From Alphaproteobacteria bacterium (GTDB taxonomy: Bacteria > Pseudomonadota > Alphaproteobacteria > UBA828): DNA of 64,000 nucleotides. Each line of letters starts with the position of its first letter. Positions within the stretch are counted from its first letter, which is position 1. Below the pieces are notes generated by a model that ran no database searches, was not told where the DNA came from, and saw only the letters and a list, made by a program, of their open reading frames with translations. Positions 46,100 through 55,720 of this stretch are shown here, one piece after another. Position numbers and translations under genes: made by a program. The stretch is taken from positions 62,001-126,000 of the forward strand of contig JAJDVB010000106.1 of NCBI GenBank assembly GCA_022826345.1, in the 5' to 3' direction.

Positions 46100-47259
46100 G
46101 GCTCGTCCCGATCGAGGATGCGTTCTCGCACGATGTCCGCCAGCCGCTCAATGTCGGTGTCGTCGTGGCCGGCGCTGAAGGTGAGGCGGAGCCGCGCCGT
46201 GCCCTCCGGCACGGTCGGCGGCCGGATCGCCGTGACCAGAAAGCCCTCGTCTTCCAGCAGTCGCGAAGCCGCGAGCGCGCGCTCCGGCGCTCCCAGCAGA
46301 ATCGGCACGATGCAGCTCTCCGGTGCCGGCAGATTGAGGCGCGCGCAGAAGAGCGACGCCTTGCGCAGCGGCGCCGCGACCAGGTCGGGATCGTTCGCAA
46401 TCAGGTCGAGGGCGGCGATGCTGGCCGCGACCACGCCCGGCGGCAGGCCGGTGGAGTAGATGAAGGGCCGCGCGCGGGTGCGGATCAGATCGATCACCGG
46501 CTGCGCGGCGCAGAGATAGCCGCCGTAGCTGCCCACCGCCTTCGACAGCGTGCCCATCTGCAGCGGCACCTCGGTCTTCGCGCCGCCCATGAAGCCCGAG
46601 CCGCGCCCGCCGCCCACCACGCCGATGCCGTGGGCGTCGTCGGTCATCAGCCATGTGTCGTGGGCCGCCGCGATCTCGGCCAGCGCCGCGACCGGGGCGA
46701 GGTCGCCATCCATGCTGAACACGCCGTCGGTGAGCAGCAACGCGCGCTCGTGACCGGCGCGGTGCTCCGCCAGCAAGCCCTCCACATGGTCGAGATCGTT
46801 ATGCCGGAAGATCTCGACGCGCGAACGCGAGAGCGCCGCGCCCGCGCGCAGGCAGGCGTGGCTCAGCTCGTCAGCCACGATCAGATCGCCGGCACCGACG
46901 AGGCTCGGAATGATGCCGAGATTGGCGAGGTAGCCCGAGCCGAAGACGCAGGCATCGTCGGTGCCCTTGAGGCGCGCCAGCCGGCCTTCCAGCGCCGCAA
47001 AGAGGGGATGGTTGCCGGTGACGAGCCGCGACGCGCCGGCCCCGGCGCCCCAGCGCTCGGTGGCCTCGACAGCCGCCCGCTTGACCGCCGGGTGCTGCGA
47101 GAGGTTGAGGTAGTCGTTGCTGCAGAAAGAGATCAGCCGGCGGCCGTTGCGCTTCACCTCGACAGGACCGCACGGCGCGGTTACGTGGACGGTGCGGCGC
47201 AGCTGCCGCTCCGCGAGCGCGGCGAGCTTGGCCTCGGCGAAGCGTTCGAGCGTGTTCAT
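46096..47259 (-). CDS. bioF: 8-amino-7-oxononanoate synthase BioF
   Basis: BioF condenses pimeloyl-ACP (or CoA) with alanine in biotin synthesis. This 387-residue PLP enzyme has SFCSNDYLNLSQHPAVKRAA, SRLVTGNH, the aspartate motif MTDDAHGIGVVG, and the PLP lysine in GTLSKAVGSYGGYLC. The ATG at 47259 behind GGGAG is preferred to a GTG two codons earlier. It lies 36 bases after a class III aminotransferase. Confidence 0.96.
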   Translation of the reverse strand: MNTLERFAEAKLAALAERQLRRTVHVTAPCGPVEVKRNGRRLISFCSNDYLNLSQHPAVKRAAVEATERWGAGAGASRLVTGNHPLFAALEGRLARLKGTDDACVFGSGYLANLGIIPSLVGAGDLIVADELSHACLRAGAALSRSRVEIFRHNDLDHVEGLLAEHRAGHERALLLTDGVFSMDGDLAPVAALAEIAAAHDTWLMTDDAHGIGVVGGGRGSGFMGGAKTEVPLQMGTLSKAVGSYGGYLCAAQPVIDLIRTRARPFIYSTGLPPGVVAASIAALDLIANDPDLVAAPLRKASLFCARLNLPAPESCIVPILLGAPERALAASRLLEDEGFLVTAIRPPTVPEGTARLRLTFSAGHDDTDIERLADIVRERILDRDEP

Positions 47260-47301
47260 GCGCACTCCCGCGCCGAGGCGGCGGTGCCGCGCGGGTGCGG
47301 T

Positions 47302-48714
47302 CTAAAGCTCGCCCTCGCGGCGCAGCATGCGGATGGTCTCGCGGAAGGCGTCGACGGTGACGGGGAGATCGTCGGCCGTGTTGGCGGCCGAGGTCATGCC
47401 GCCGGGCCAGCCCTGAATGTCCACGCCGTTCACCAGCAGGCCGAGGCGGATCTTGTTGACGAGCTCCGGCGGGCGCTCCTTGAGCTCCGCGTAGTCGATC
47501 TCCAGGGGATCGAAAGTTGACGGCGTGATCGCGCGCCCGCGCGGATTCATGAAGAGATGGAACGAGGAGAAGGTGCCGTAGACCGACCAGGGCACGCCTT
47601 CATCCTCCAGCACCCCGTTGAGCCCGGCCTGAAGCTCGGCGCCGAAGGCCGACGCTTTCTCGCAAGCATCCGAATCCCGCACGATCTCGAGCGCGGCCGT
47701 GCCGGCGGCGGCGGAGACGGGGTTCGCGTTGAAGGTGCCGGGGTGAAAGATTTTCTCGCGGCCGCTTGCCTTGGTCTCGTAGAAGTCCAGGTCGTCGAGA
47801 ATCTCCTTGCGCCCGGCCACGGCCCCGCCGGGCAGGCCGCCGGCGATGATCTTGGCGTGGGTGCTCATGTCGGGCGTCACGCCGAAATGCCCCTGCGCGC
47901 CGCCGGGGGAGACACGGAAGCCGGTAATCACCTCGTCGAAGATCAGCACAACGCCGTGCTTCGCCGTCAGCTCCCGCAGGAAGCCCAGAAATTCGAACGC
48001 ATGGGGCACGAGCCCGAAGGAGCCGCCGGTCGGCTCCAGGATCGCGGCGGCGATGTCGTCGTCGGCCTCGAACGCGGCGCGCGCGGCCTCCTCGTCGCCG
48101 GGTGGCAGCAGGATCACCTGGGACGCGAGGTCGGGCAAAACGCCGGTCGTTGGCGAACCGTCGAAGTGCGAGATGTAGCCGGAGGTCATGTGGTCGTGCC
48201 AGCCGTGGAAGTGGCCCTTGAAGCGCACGATCTTGTGCTTGCCGGTGTGGGCACGGGCGAGACGGAGCGCCATGTGTGTCGCCTCGGTGCCGGAGGAGGT
48301 GAAGCGCACCCGTTCCGCGCACGGCACCATTTCGCGCACGATCTGCGCCCAGCGCACCTCGCGTTCGTGGTTGGCGCCGGGATGCGTGCCGTCCGGTAGC
48401 GCCTCCTGGATCGCCGCGAGCACTTCGGGCCGGCCGTGGCCGAGCAGCAGGGCGCCGTGGCCGCCGGCATAGTCGACATACTCGTTGCCGTCCCGATCCC
48501 ACTTGCGCGAGCCCTCGGCCCGCGTGACGTAGATGCCGTAGGGCTGCATGTGGCGTGCGTCGTGGACGATGCCCGAGGGCAGGATGTCCCTGGCCTCGGC
48601 CGCGAGCGCTGCCGAGCCCGGCGTCTTCGTCAGATAGGCCTGAACGATGCCGGAGTTGGAGGCGAGCAGGTCGGCGCTCGACGGCGCTGCCGCCTGTGAT
48701 GTTGCCGTGTTCAT
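47302..48714 (-). CDS. Class III aminotransferase, glutamate-1-semialdehyde-aminomutase-like
   Basis: This 470-residue PLP enzyme has the family segments FTSSGTEATHMALRLARAHTGKHKIVRFKGHFHGWHD, VVLIFDEVITGFRVSPGG, and the PLP lysine in HAKIIAGGLPGGAVAGRKE. It most resembles the glutamate-1-semialdehyde aminomutase branch, but lies outside a haem-synthesis context and beside a PxpA-like gene (8-base gap) and biotin genes. It is therefore probably an aminotransferase on an unknown amino ketone or beta-amino acid. It is unlikely to be BioA, which belongs to a different class III branch. Confidence 0.88.
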   Translation of the reverse strand: MNTATSQAAAPSSADLLASNSGIVQAYLTKTPGSAALAAEARDILPSGIVHDARHMQPYGIYVTRAEGSRKWDRDGNEYVDYAGGHGALLLGHGRPEVLAAIQEALPDGTHPGANHEREVRWAQIVREMVPCAERVRFTSSGTEATHMALRLARAHTGKHKIVRFKGHFHGWHDHMTSGYISHFDGSPTTGVLPDLASQVILLPPGDEEAARAAFEADDDIAAAILEPTGGSFGLVPHAFEFLGFLRELTAKHGVVLIFDEVITGFRVSPGGAQGHFGVTPDMSTHAKIIAGGLPGGAVAGRKEILDDLDFYETKASGREKIFHPGTFNANPVSAAAGTAALEIVRDSDACEKASAFGAELQAGLNGVLEDEGVPWSVYGTFSSFHLFMNPRGRAITPSTFDPLEIDYAELKERPPELVNKIRLGLLVNGVDIQGWPGGMTSAANTADDLPVTVDAFRETIRMLRREGEL

Positions 48715-48722
48715 GTCCTGTC

Positions 48723-49445
48723 CTATTCGATGTAGGGATCGACCGCGTCGCGCACGGCCTTGGCGACCGCGACGGCGCCCGGCGTGTCCGAGTGGACGCA
48801 GATCGTCTCAGCCTTCGTCGGAACGTCCTTGCCGTTGACCGAGCGGATAACGCCGTCCTTCACCACGCGCATGATCTGCGCCACCGCCTGTTCCGGCGCC
48901 ACGGACTTGTGCTCGCGGGTGATGATGCAGCGGCCCTCGTCGTCATAGTCGAGGTCGGCGAAGATCTCCCACACGACTTCGGCGTACTTGGGCCAGATGC
49001 TCTCGTGCATGGTGCCGGTGGTGCCGTACATCGGCACGCCGAAGACTTGGGCCGCCTCGGCGCAGGCGGTTGCCACGTCCTCGTCGATCCAGGCGGCGCC
49101 GTAGAGCGCACCGTGCGGCTTCAGGTGGTTGAGTGTCATCCCCTCCATCTCGAGGAAGCCCTTCAGCGCGCCGCATTGATAGATGATGGCGTCGCGCAGC
49201 TCCTTGCGGTCCATCTTCATGTAACGCCGGCCGAAGCCGTCCCGATCGGGGAACGAGGGGTGAGCGCCCACCTTCACGCCGTGCTTCTTGGCGAGCACGA
49301 CGGTCTCGTGCATCACGCCGGGGTCCGAGGCGTGAAAGCCGCAGGCGACGTTGGCCGAGGTGATGTAGGGCATGATCGCCTCGTCGTCGCCGCAGGTGTA
49401 GATGCTGTAGGCCTCGCCCATGTCGCAGTTGATGTCGATCCCCAT
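48723..49445 (-). CDS. pxpA: LamB/YcsF-family protein, 5-oxoprolinase subunit A-like
   Basis: This 240-residue protein opens [42 protein letters not shown], the hallmark of the family. PxpA works with PxpB and PxpC to open 5-oxoproline, but those partners are not in the window. The ATG at 49445 follows GGGGGAAACC. It is the first gene of a run into the aminotransferase 8 bases downstream. Without pxpBC the reaction is uncertain. Confidence 0.9.
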   Translation of the reverse strand: MGIDINCDMGEAYSIYTCGDDEAIMPYITSANVACGFHASDPGVMHETVVLAKKHGVKVGAHPSFPDRDGFGRRYMKMDRKELRDAIIYQCGALKGFLEMEGMTLNHLKPHGALYGAAWIDEDVATACAEAAQVFGVPMYGTTGTMHESIWPKYAEVVWEIFADLDYDDEGRCIITREHKSVAPEQAVAQIMRVVKDGVIRSVNGKDVPTKAETICVHSDTPGAVAVAKAVRDAVDPYIE

Positions 49446-49642
49446 GGTTTCCCCCTGCCGTTCCGCCGCCTCTCCACCCGCAGTCACAGGTGAGTAACGA
49501 GAACTGTCGCTCAAACGTAGCAGGATTGTTCCCCAATCTCGATTCCGTAGCCCGCGATCTTGCTCAGACCCGAGAAGGTCCGGTGGCTTTGCGCTCCGTG
49601 GCCGTGTGTTTATATGGCGAAGCCATCGGAACCCGAGTCGCA

Positions 49643-50455
49643 ATGAGTGCGCCCGTCGATGCCGTGACCAGAATTGGTCGTCGAGTGACGCGTGAACTCG
49701 ACCGGTTGAAGAAGTATCGACTGGCGGCCGGGCTCCTTTCCTTCGCCGGCCTCGTGCTCGGCACTCTTCGCGATCTGGCGCCGATCATCGTGGTGGTCGC
49801 GGTGTTCCAGGTCGCGATTCTGCGTCAACCCTTCCCCGATCTCGGCGGCATCATCGGCGGCCTCGTGCTCGTGATGCTTGGGCTCGCGCTCTTCATCAAG
49901 GGCCTGGAGATGGGCCTGTTCCCGCTTGGCGAGGGTCTGGCCCAGGGGTTCGCGCAGAAGGGCAGCCTGTTCTGGCTGCTCGTTTTCGCCTTCGCGCTCG
50001 GTTTCGGGACCACGGTCGCGGAGCCCGCGTTGATCGCCGTCACGGGTGAGGCCGCCCGGGTCGCCGCAGACGCGGGCGTCGTTGCCGCTGACGTGGACGC
50101 CATGGATTCCTACGCGCTCGGGTTGCGCTACACGGTCGCCGTCTCGGTCGGCGTCGGCATCACGCTCGGCGTGCTCCGCATTCTCAAGGGCTGGCCGCTC
50201 CACTACTGGATCATCGGCGGTTACATCATCGCCGTCGGTCTGACCTTCCTCGCGCCGGACGAGATCGTGGGGATTGCCTACGATTCCGGCGGGGTTACGA
50301 CGTCCACCATCACTGTGCCCATGGTGACGGCCCTCGGCGTCGGTCTCGCCACGGCGATTCGCGGGCGCAACCCTCTGATCGACGGCTTCGGCCTCATCGC
50401 CTACGCGAGCCTCACGCCGATCATTTTCGTGCTCGTTTTCGGCATGGTGTTCTGA
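49643..50455 (+). CDS. DUF1538 multi-pass membrane protein A
   Basis: This protein of about 270 residues has a short basic N-terminus followed by roughly seven hydrophobic segments. It carries the two DUF1538 motifs [11 protein letters not shown] and [15 protein letters not shown], each within or beside a hydrophobic segment like the re-entrant or broken helices of transporters. The start at 49643 begins after a non-conserved stretch; the frame is open to 49490 and no strong ribosome-binding site is seen. It has an extra loop relative to the next two paralogues. The function is unknown. Confidence 0.85.
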   Translation: MSAPVDAVTRIGRRVTRELDRLKKYRLAAGLLSFAGLVLGTLRDLAPIIVVVAVFQVAILRQPFPDLGGIIGGLVLVMLGLALFIKGLEMGLFPLGEGLAQGFAQKGSLFWLLVFAFALGFGTTVAEPALIAVTGEAARVAADAGVVAADVDAMDSYALGLRYTVAVSVGVGITLGVLRILKGWPLHYWIIGGYIIAVGLTFLAPDEIVGIAYDSGGVTTSTITVPMVTALGVGLATAIRGRNPLIDGFGLIAYASLTPIIFVLVFGMVF

Positions 50456-50467
50456 GGGGACGGCGCC

Positions 50468-51253
50468 GTGGAACTGCTCGCCCGCATTCCTGCCGTCAGT
50501 TTGGACACGGTGCGCGACGAGGCCCCGCTGATCGGCCTCGTGCTGTTTTTCTGCGTCGTCGTCCTGCGCCGGCGCCCGCCAAATCTTGGCCGCCTCATCG
50601 TGGGCTTCGTCTACGTCACCATCGGGCTCGCACTCTTTCTCATCGGGCTGGAACAGGCTCTCTTCCCCCTCGGCAAGACCATGGCGGCTCAACTGACCGA
50701 CCCGGCATTCCTCGGCATCGGGGAGGGCGCGACGGCGCACTGGCTGGACTATGGATGGATCTATGCCTTCGCGGCAGCCATCGGCTTTGGCACCACCATC
50801 GCGGAGCCGTCGCTGCTCGCCGTCGCCGAGAAAGCCGGCGCCGTCTCCGGCGGCACGATCAAACCTTGGGGCCTGCGCATCGCGGTTGCCATCGGCGTCG
50901 CGGTCGGAGTCGGCTTGGGCGCAGTCCGCATCGTCATTGGGCTGCCGCTGCACTATCTGATCATGGCCGGCTACGCGATCGTGATCGTCCAGACGATCTT
51001 CGCTGCGCGCAACACCATCCCGCTCGCCTACGATTCCGGCGGCGTCACGACCTCGACCGTCACGGTGCCGCTGGTCGCCGCCTTGGGTCTCGGGCTCGCC
51101 GCCAACATGCCGGGCCGCAGCCCGCTGATCGACGGCTTCGGACTTATCGCGTTCGCCAGTGTTTTCCCCATCATTGCCGTGCTGGGCTACGCACAACTCT
51201 CGTCGGCGCTTGAGGCTGCAGAAAAGCGCCGCCGCAGGCGCGGTCACGCCTGA
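50468..51253 (+). CDS. DUF1538 multi-pass membrane protein B
   Basis: This 261-residue protein begins at GTG 50468 behind GAGGGGACGGCGCC. It has about seven hydrophobic segments, GFGTTIAEP at residues 106-114, [15 protein letters not shown] at 187-201, and an Arg-rich C-terminal tail. It is very similar to protein C at 51288 and less so to protein A. The repeated arrangement suggests that the paralogues assemble together as a hetero-oligomer. No substrate can be read from the sequence. Confidence 0.88.
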   Translation: MELLARIPAVSLDTVRDEAPLIGLVLFFCVVVLRRRPPNLGRLIVGFVYVTIGLALFLIGLEQALFPLGKTMAAQLTDPAFLGIGEGATAHWLDYGWIYAFAAAIGFGTTIAEPSLLAVAEKAGAVSGGTIKPWGLRIAVAIGVAVGVGLGAVRIVIGLPLHYLIMAGYAIVIVQTIFAARNTIPLAYDSGGVTTSTVTVPLVAALGLGLAANMPGRSPLIDGFGLIAFASVFPIIAVLGYAQLSSALEAAEKRRRRRGHA

Positions 51254-51287
51254 TGCGGATGCCTGTCACGGCCTTCGGGGGTGCTGC

Positions 51288-52076
51288 ATGGTAGACATTC
51301 TTGTCGTCTTACCGTCGGTGGGCCTGGATACGGTGCGCGACATCGTGCCGCTGCTCGCCATCGTGCTGTTCTTCCAGATCATCGTCCTGCGCCAGCGCCC
51401 GGCGAATCTCGGCCGGATCGTGATCGGCTTCGTCTATGTCGTCGTCGGGCTCGTGCTCTTCCTCATCGGGTTGGAGGAGGCGCTCTTCCCCCTCGGCAAG
51501 ACGATGGCCGCCCAACTGACCGACCCGGCCTTCCTCGGCCTTGCGGCGGGCGCGACCGCTCATTGGCTCGACTACGGCTGGATCTACGCCTTTGCGGCAG
51601 CCATCGGCTTCGGCACCACCATCGCGGAGCCCTCGCTCATGGCCGTTGCGCGCAAGGCCGGAGCCGTCTCGGGCGGGACGATCAGCCCCTGGGGCCTTCG
51701 AATTGCCGTTGCCGCGGGCGTTGCCGTCGGCGTCGGGGTGGGAACCGTCCGCATCGTCACCGGGGTGCCGCTCCACTATCTGTTCATGGGCGCCTACGCG
51801 CTCGTGATCCTGCTGACCATCTTCGCCTCGCGCAGCATCATCGCGCTCGCCTACGATTCGGGCGGCGTCACATCGTCGACCGTGACCGTGCCGCTGGTGG
51901 CCGCTTTGGGCCTCGGCCTCGCCGCCAACGTGCCGGGGCGCAGCCCGATGCTCGATGGCTTCGGCCTTATCGCGTTCGCCTGCGTCTTTGCCGTCATCGC
52001 CGTGCTGGGGTTTACCCAGCTTTCGTCGGCGCTCGCCGCCCTGCGCAGGCGCCGGTCATCCGGGAAAGGAACCTGA
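51288..52076 (+). CDS. DUF1538 multi-pass membrane protein C
   Basis: This 262-residue protein starts at ATG 51288, 34 bases after protein B; an upstream in-frame ATG at 51159 would overlap protein B and is rejected. The motifs GFGTTIAEPSL and [15 protein letters not shown] are in the same positions as in protein B, and whole stretches such as FPLGKTMAAQLTDPAFLG and ATAHWLDYGWIYAFAAA are shared. It is followed 3 bases later by the P-II-like gene. Confidence 0.88.
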   Translation: MVDILVVLPSVGLDTVRDIVPLLAIVLFFQIIVLRQRPANLGRIVIGFVYVVVGLVLFLIGLEEALFPLGKTMAAQLTDPAFLGLAAGATAHWLDYGWIYAFAAAIGFGTTIAEPSLMAVARKAGAVSGGTISPWGLRIAVAAGVAVGVGVGTVRIVTGVPLHYLFMGAYALVILLTIFASRSIIALAYDSGGVTSSTVTVPLVAALGLGLAANVPGRSPMLDGFGLIAFACVFAVIAVLGFTQLSSALAALRRRRSSGKGT

Positions 52077-52079
52077 ACG

Positions 52080-52430
52080 ATGCGTTTCAAGCTCATCATG
52101 GCGCTTGTGGATTCCGGCGAAACTGAAGCCGTCCTCCACACCGGCCGCCGCGCTGGTGCGACCGGCGCGACCATCATTACGGGCTGCCGCGGCGAGGGTC
52201 TTGAACCGGAGAAGACCTTTCTCGGCTTGAGACTGACCGGCCAACGCGACATCCTGCTGTTCCTGGTCGAGGAACACATGAGCCGCGCCGTGCTGGAGGA
52301 GATCGCGACGGACGCGGCTTTCGAGGAAAAGTCGGGGACGGGGATCGCGTTCCAGATCGCCATCGAAGACGCGGTCGGTCTTTCTCATCAGATCGCCGAG
52401 ATCAAGCACGAGATCGAGGACCAGATATGA
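52080..52430 (+). CDS. P-II-family (PII-like) regulatory protein
   Basis: This 116-residue protein has the ferredoxin-like P-II fold pattern: an N-terminal strand MRFKLIMALVDSGETEAVL, a middle loop shorter than in GlnB, and the C-terminal GTGIAFQIAIEDAVGL, which matches the P-II C-terminal strand. It lacks the GlnB uridylylation tyrosine segment, so it is a P-II-like protein that probably senses an adenine nucleotide, not a GlnB. It is 3 bases after a DUF1538 gene and overlaps the CBS gene by 4 bases. Confidence 0.88.
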   Translation: MRFKLIMALVDSGETEAVLHTGRRAGATGATIITGCRGEGLEPEKTFLGLRLTGQRDILLFLVEEHMSRAVLEEIATDAAFEEKSGTGIAFQIAIEDAVGLSHQIAEIKHEIEDQI

Positions 52431-52885
52431 GCACAAAGGCGAGCACGGCCACGGCAGCGTCGCAGGGGGCTCAATTCAACACGGTGCGCGCGGTGATGTC
52501 GCCGATGCCGGCCCCGATCGACGGCATGGCCACGGTTCACGAGGCCCTGGAGCTGATGCGCGAGAACAACGTGTACTCGCTCGTGGTCGAGCGCCGCCGG
52601 CCCGGTGACGAATACGGTATGGTCGTGGTTTCCGACATTGCCAACAAGGTGATAGCGGACAACCGCTCACCCGACCGGGTGAATGTCTACGAGATCATGT
52701 CGAAGCCGGTGCTCACCATCAGCGCCGACATGGAAATCAAGTACGCGATCCGCCTGCTCGGCCGCTTCGGCCTGTCGCGTAGTGTGGTGGTGGATGGCAA
52801 CGAGGCGGTCGGCTTCGTAACGCTGACCGACATGGTGTTTCGCTTCTATGAGCAGGAAGCGATGCGGCGCGAGGCGAGCGGGTAG
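52427..52885 (+). CDS. Tandem CBS-domain protein
   Basis: This 152-residue protein consists mainly of two CBS domains (about residues 20-85 and 90-148), with MATVHEALELMRENNVYSLVVE and ISADMEIKYAIRLLGRFGLSRSVVV. CBS pairs bind adenosine nucleotides and gate transporters or enzymes. It overlaps the P-II-like gene (ATGA at 52427) and has no fused domain, so it probably acts in trans on the DUF1538 proteins. Confidence 0.92.
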   Translation: MSTKASTATAASQGAQFNTVRAVMSPMPAPIDGMATVHEALELMRENNVYSLVVERRRPGDEYGMVVVSDIANKVIADNRSPDRVNVYEIMSKPVLTISADMEIKYAIRLLGRFGLSRSVVVDGNEAVGFVTLTDMVFRFYEQEAMRREASG

Positions 52886-52899
52886 GTCGAACGCAAGCG

Positions 52900-53673
52900 A
52901 TGACCGCGTCTGACGCAATGCCGCGGGCGGCGCTGGTCACCGGCGCCGCAACGCGCATCGGCCGAACCATCGCCGAGGCGCTGGCAGAGGACGGCTGGGC
53001 GGTCGCGGTGCACCATCACGAATCCGGCGACGCCGCCAAGAATGTCGTCGCGGACATCGAGGGCGCCGGCGGCCGCGCCGTGGCGCTCAGGGCCGATCTC
53101 GCCGAGGAGGCCGAGGTCGAGACCCTGGTGGCGCGGGCGACGGAGGCGCTCGGGCCGCTTGGTTGCCTCGTCAACAATGCGTCCCCGTTCGAGCACGACG
53201 ACCTGCAAAGCGCGACCCGCGCGAGCTGGGAGCTCCACATGGCGGTCAATCTGCGCGCGCCCTTCGTGCTGATGCAGAAGTTCGCGGCAGCGCTGCCGGA
53301 CGAGGCGGAGGGCTGCATCGTCAATATGCTCGACCAGCGCGTCTGGAGCCTCACGCCGCACTTCATGTCCTACACGCTCAGCAAGGCGGGCCTCTGGACG
53401 CTCACGCAGACGGCGGCGCTCGCGCTTGCGCCCCGCATCCGGGTGAACGGGATCGGCCCCGGACCGACCCTGCCGAGCGCGCGCCAGAGCCCCGAGCACT
53501 TCGCTGCGCAATACGAAGCCACGCCGTTGAAGCGGGCGGTGGCGCCCGGCGACATCGCGGACGGCGTGCGGTTTATCCTCGCCGCCCGCGCGCTGACCGG
53601 GCAGATGGTCGCCCTGGACAGCGGTCAGCATCTCGGCTGGGCGATGCCGCAGGGGAAAGAAATCCTGGAATGA
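52900..53673 (+). CDS. Short-chain dehydrogenase, pteridine-reductase-like
   Basis: This 257-residue short-chain dehydrogenase has the cofactor motif VTGAATRIGRTIAEAL, the LVNNASPFEHDDL segment, and the catalytic YTLSK. It overlaps folB by 4 bases (ATGA at 53670), and this SDR-folB pairing is common in alphaproteobacteria. Together with the NNASPF motif of pteridine reductases, it suggests a FolM-type reductase of dihydropterins or dihydrofolate. The exact substrate is inferred. Confidence 0.9.
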   Translation: MTASDAMPRAALVTGAATRIGRTIAEALAEDGWAVAVHHHESGDAAKNVVADIEGAGGRAVALRADLAEEAEVETLVARATEALGPLGCLVNNASPFEHDDLQSATRASWELHMAVNLRAPFVLMQKFAAALPDEAEGCIVNMLDQRVWSLTPHFMSYTLSKAGLWTLTQTAALALAPRIRVNGIGPGPTLPSARQSPEHFAAQYEATPLKRAVAPGDIADGVRFILAARALTGQMVALDSGQHLGWAMPQGKEILE

Positions 53674-54058
53674 GCGGGGAGACCCCAGCACCGGGCTCGG
53701 CCGTGGCCACGCGGCGCCACCTGCTGATTCGCGACCTCGTCGTGCCCTGCTCGATCGGGGTCCACGAGCACGAGCGCCACGGCACGCAACGGGTGCGGAT
53801 CAACGTCCGCGTGCAGGTCACGGGCGACGAGCGGCCGATCGAGGACAGCATCGCCAACGTCGTCTCTTACGAGACCATCGTGGACGGCATTCGCGCCATC
53901 ATCGCCGGCGGCCATATCAACCTGGTCGAGACACTGGCCGACCGCATCGTCGAGCTTTGCCTCGCCAACCGCCGCGTGCGCGGCGTGTGGGTACGGGTCG
54001 AGAAGCTCGACCTCTACCCGGATGCAGGCGGCGTGGGAGTCGAAGTGGAGCGCTCCCG

Positions 54059-54062
<4 letters not shown>
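53670..54062 (+). CDS. folB: Dihydroneopterin aldolase FolB
   Basis: This 130-residue protein has LLIRDLVVPCSIGVHEHERHGTQRVRINV, VVSYETIVDGIRAII, and the LVETLADRIVELCL segment of dihydroneopterin aldolase, which makes the hydroxymethyl pterin of folate. The ATG at 53670 overlaps the SDR stop. The end overlaps the convergent mtnP end by 4 bases. Confidence 0.95.
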
Positions 54063-54943
<881 letters not shown>

Positions 54944-54952
54944 GGCCGCGCG

Positions 54953-55621
54953 CTAGCCGATGTGGCGCGCGAGATGGGCGAGGGATCGGTCGCGGGCGAG
55001 CGCGGCGGCCTCCGGATGGTAGTCGGCCCGCTGGTCACAGTTGAAGCCGTGGCCGGCACCCTGATAGACGTGGACCGTGACGTCGGGGTGGGTCGTCGTG
55101 ATCTCATCCACGTCGGTCATCGGAATGCCCGCATCTTCCGTGCCGAAGTGGAGCATTGTCGGGCAGGCGGGCGTCTCTCCCACGAACTCAATGATCTGGC
55201 CGCCGTAGTAGCCGACCGCTGCGTCGATCTCCAGCCGGCAGGCGGCAAGCCATGCGAGCGAGCCGCCCCAGCAATAGCCCACCACGACCACCTTCGGCGC
55301 GCCTTCGAGGGCATCGACGCCGGCCTTGATGTCCATGACCGGGCCTTCCCAGCCGATATCGGCCTTGTACCCGCGCCCTTCGTCGACCGTCTCGGCGCTG
55401 TAGCCGAGCTCGATTCCCGGCTCCTTCCGGTCGAACAGGCACGGCGCCAGGACGAGATAACCCTGGGCGGCGTAGTCGTCGCAGACCCCTCTGATGTGGT
55501 CGTTGACCCCAAAAATCTCCTGTACGAGCACGAGGCCCGCGCGGGGCTCGCCATCGGGCGCAGCGCGGTAAGCGTTGAGAACGTGACCATCGTCCGCGGT
55601 CAACTGGACAACTGCGCCCAT
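54953..55621 (-). CDS. Dienelactone hydrolase family protein
   Basis: This 222-residue alpha/beta hydrolase has the dienelactone hydrolase triad: the nucleophile Cys in VVGYCWGGSLAW, Asp in GTEDAGIP, and His in GAGHGFNCD. The start at 55621 follows GGGAGGCACCCACG and is preferred to 55660. It lies just 9 bases upstream of mtnP on the same strand, perhaps co-transcribed. The substrate could be dienelactone or another ester; the genes of aromatic degradation are not here. Confidence 0.92.
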   Translation of the reverse strand: MGAVVQLTADDGHVLNAYRAAPDGEPRAGLVLVQEIFGVNDHIRGVCDDYAAQGYLVLAPCLFDRKEPGIELGYSAETVDEGRGYKADIGWEGPVMDIKAGVDALEGAPKVVVVGYCWGGSLAWLAACRLEIDAAVGYYGGQIIEFVGETPACPTMLHFGTEDAGIPMTDVDEITTTHPDVTVHVYQGAGHGFNCDQRADYHPEAAALARDRSLAHLARHIG

Positions 55622-55720
55622 CGTGGGTGCCTCCCTGATCCCCCATTGTGTTGCGCCCATTCGAGCGCTGGCTCTTCACATAGCAGAAGGGACATGGGCA
55701 CGCCACTCGCAGGCAGGGCG

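Noticed and set aside
47302..48714. BioA (diaminopelargonate aminotransferase)
   Set aside because: The gene lies near bioF and bioD but its motifs fit the glutamate-1-semialdehyde aminomutase branch.
47302..48714. HemL in haem synthesis
   Set aside because: No haem genes are near, and the sequence around the active site differs from HemL. The aminotransferase label is kept broad.
52080..52430. GlnB/GlnK (canonical P-II)
   Set aside because: The middle loop is short and the uridylylation tyrosine segment is missing, and no amtB or glnA is present.
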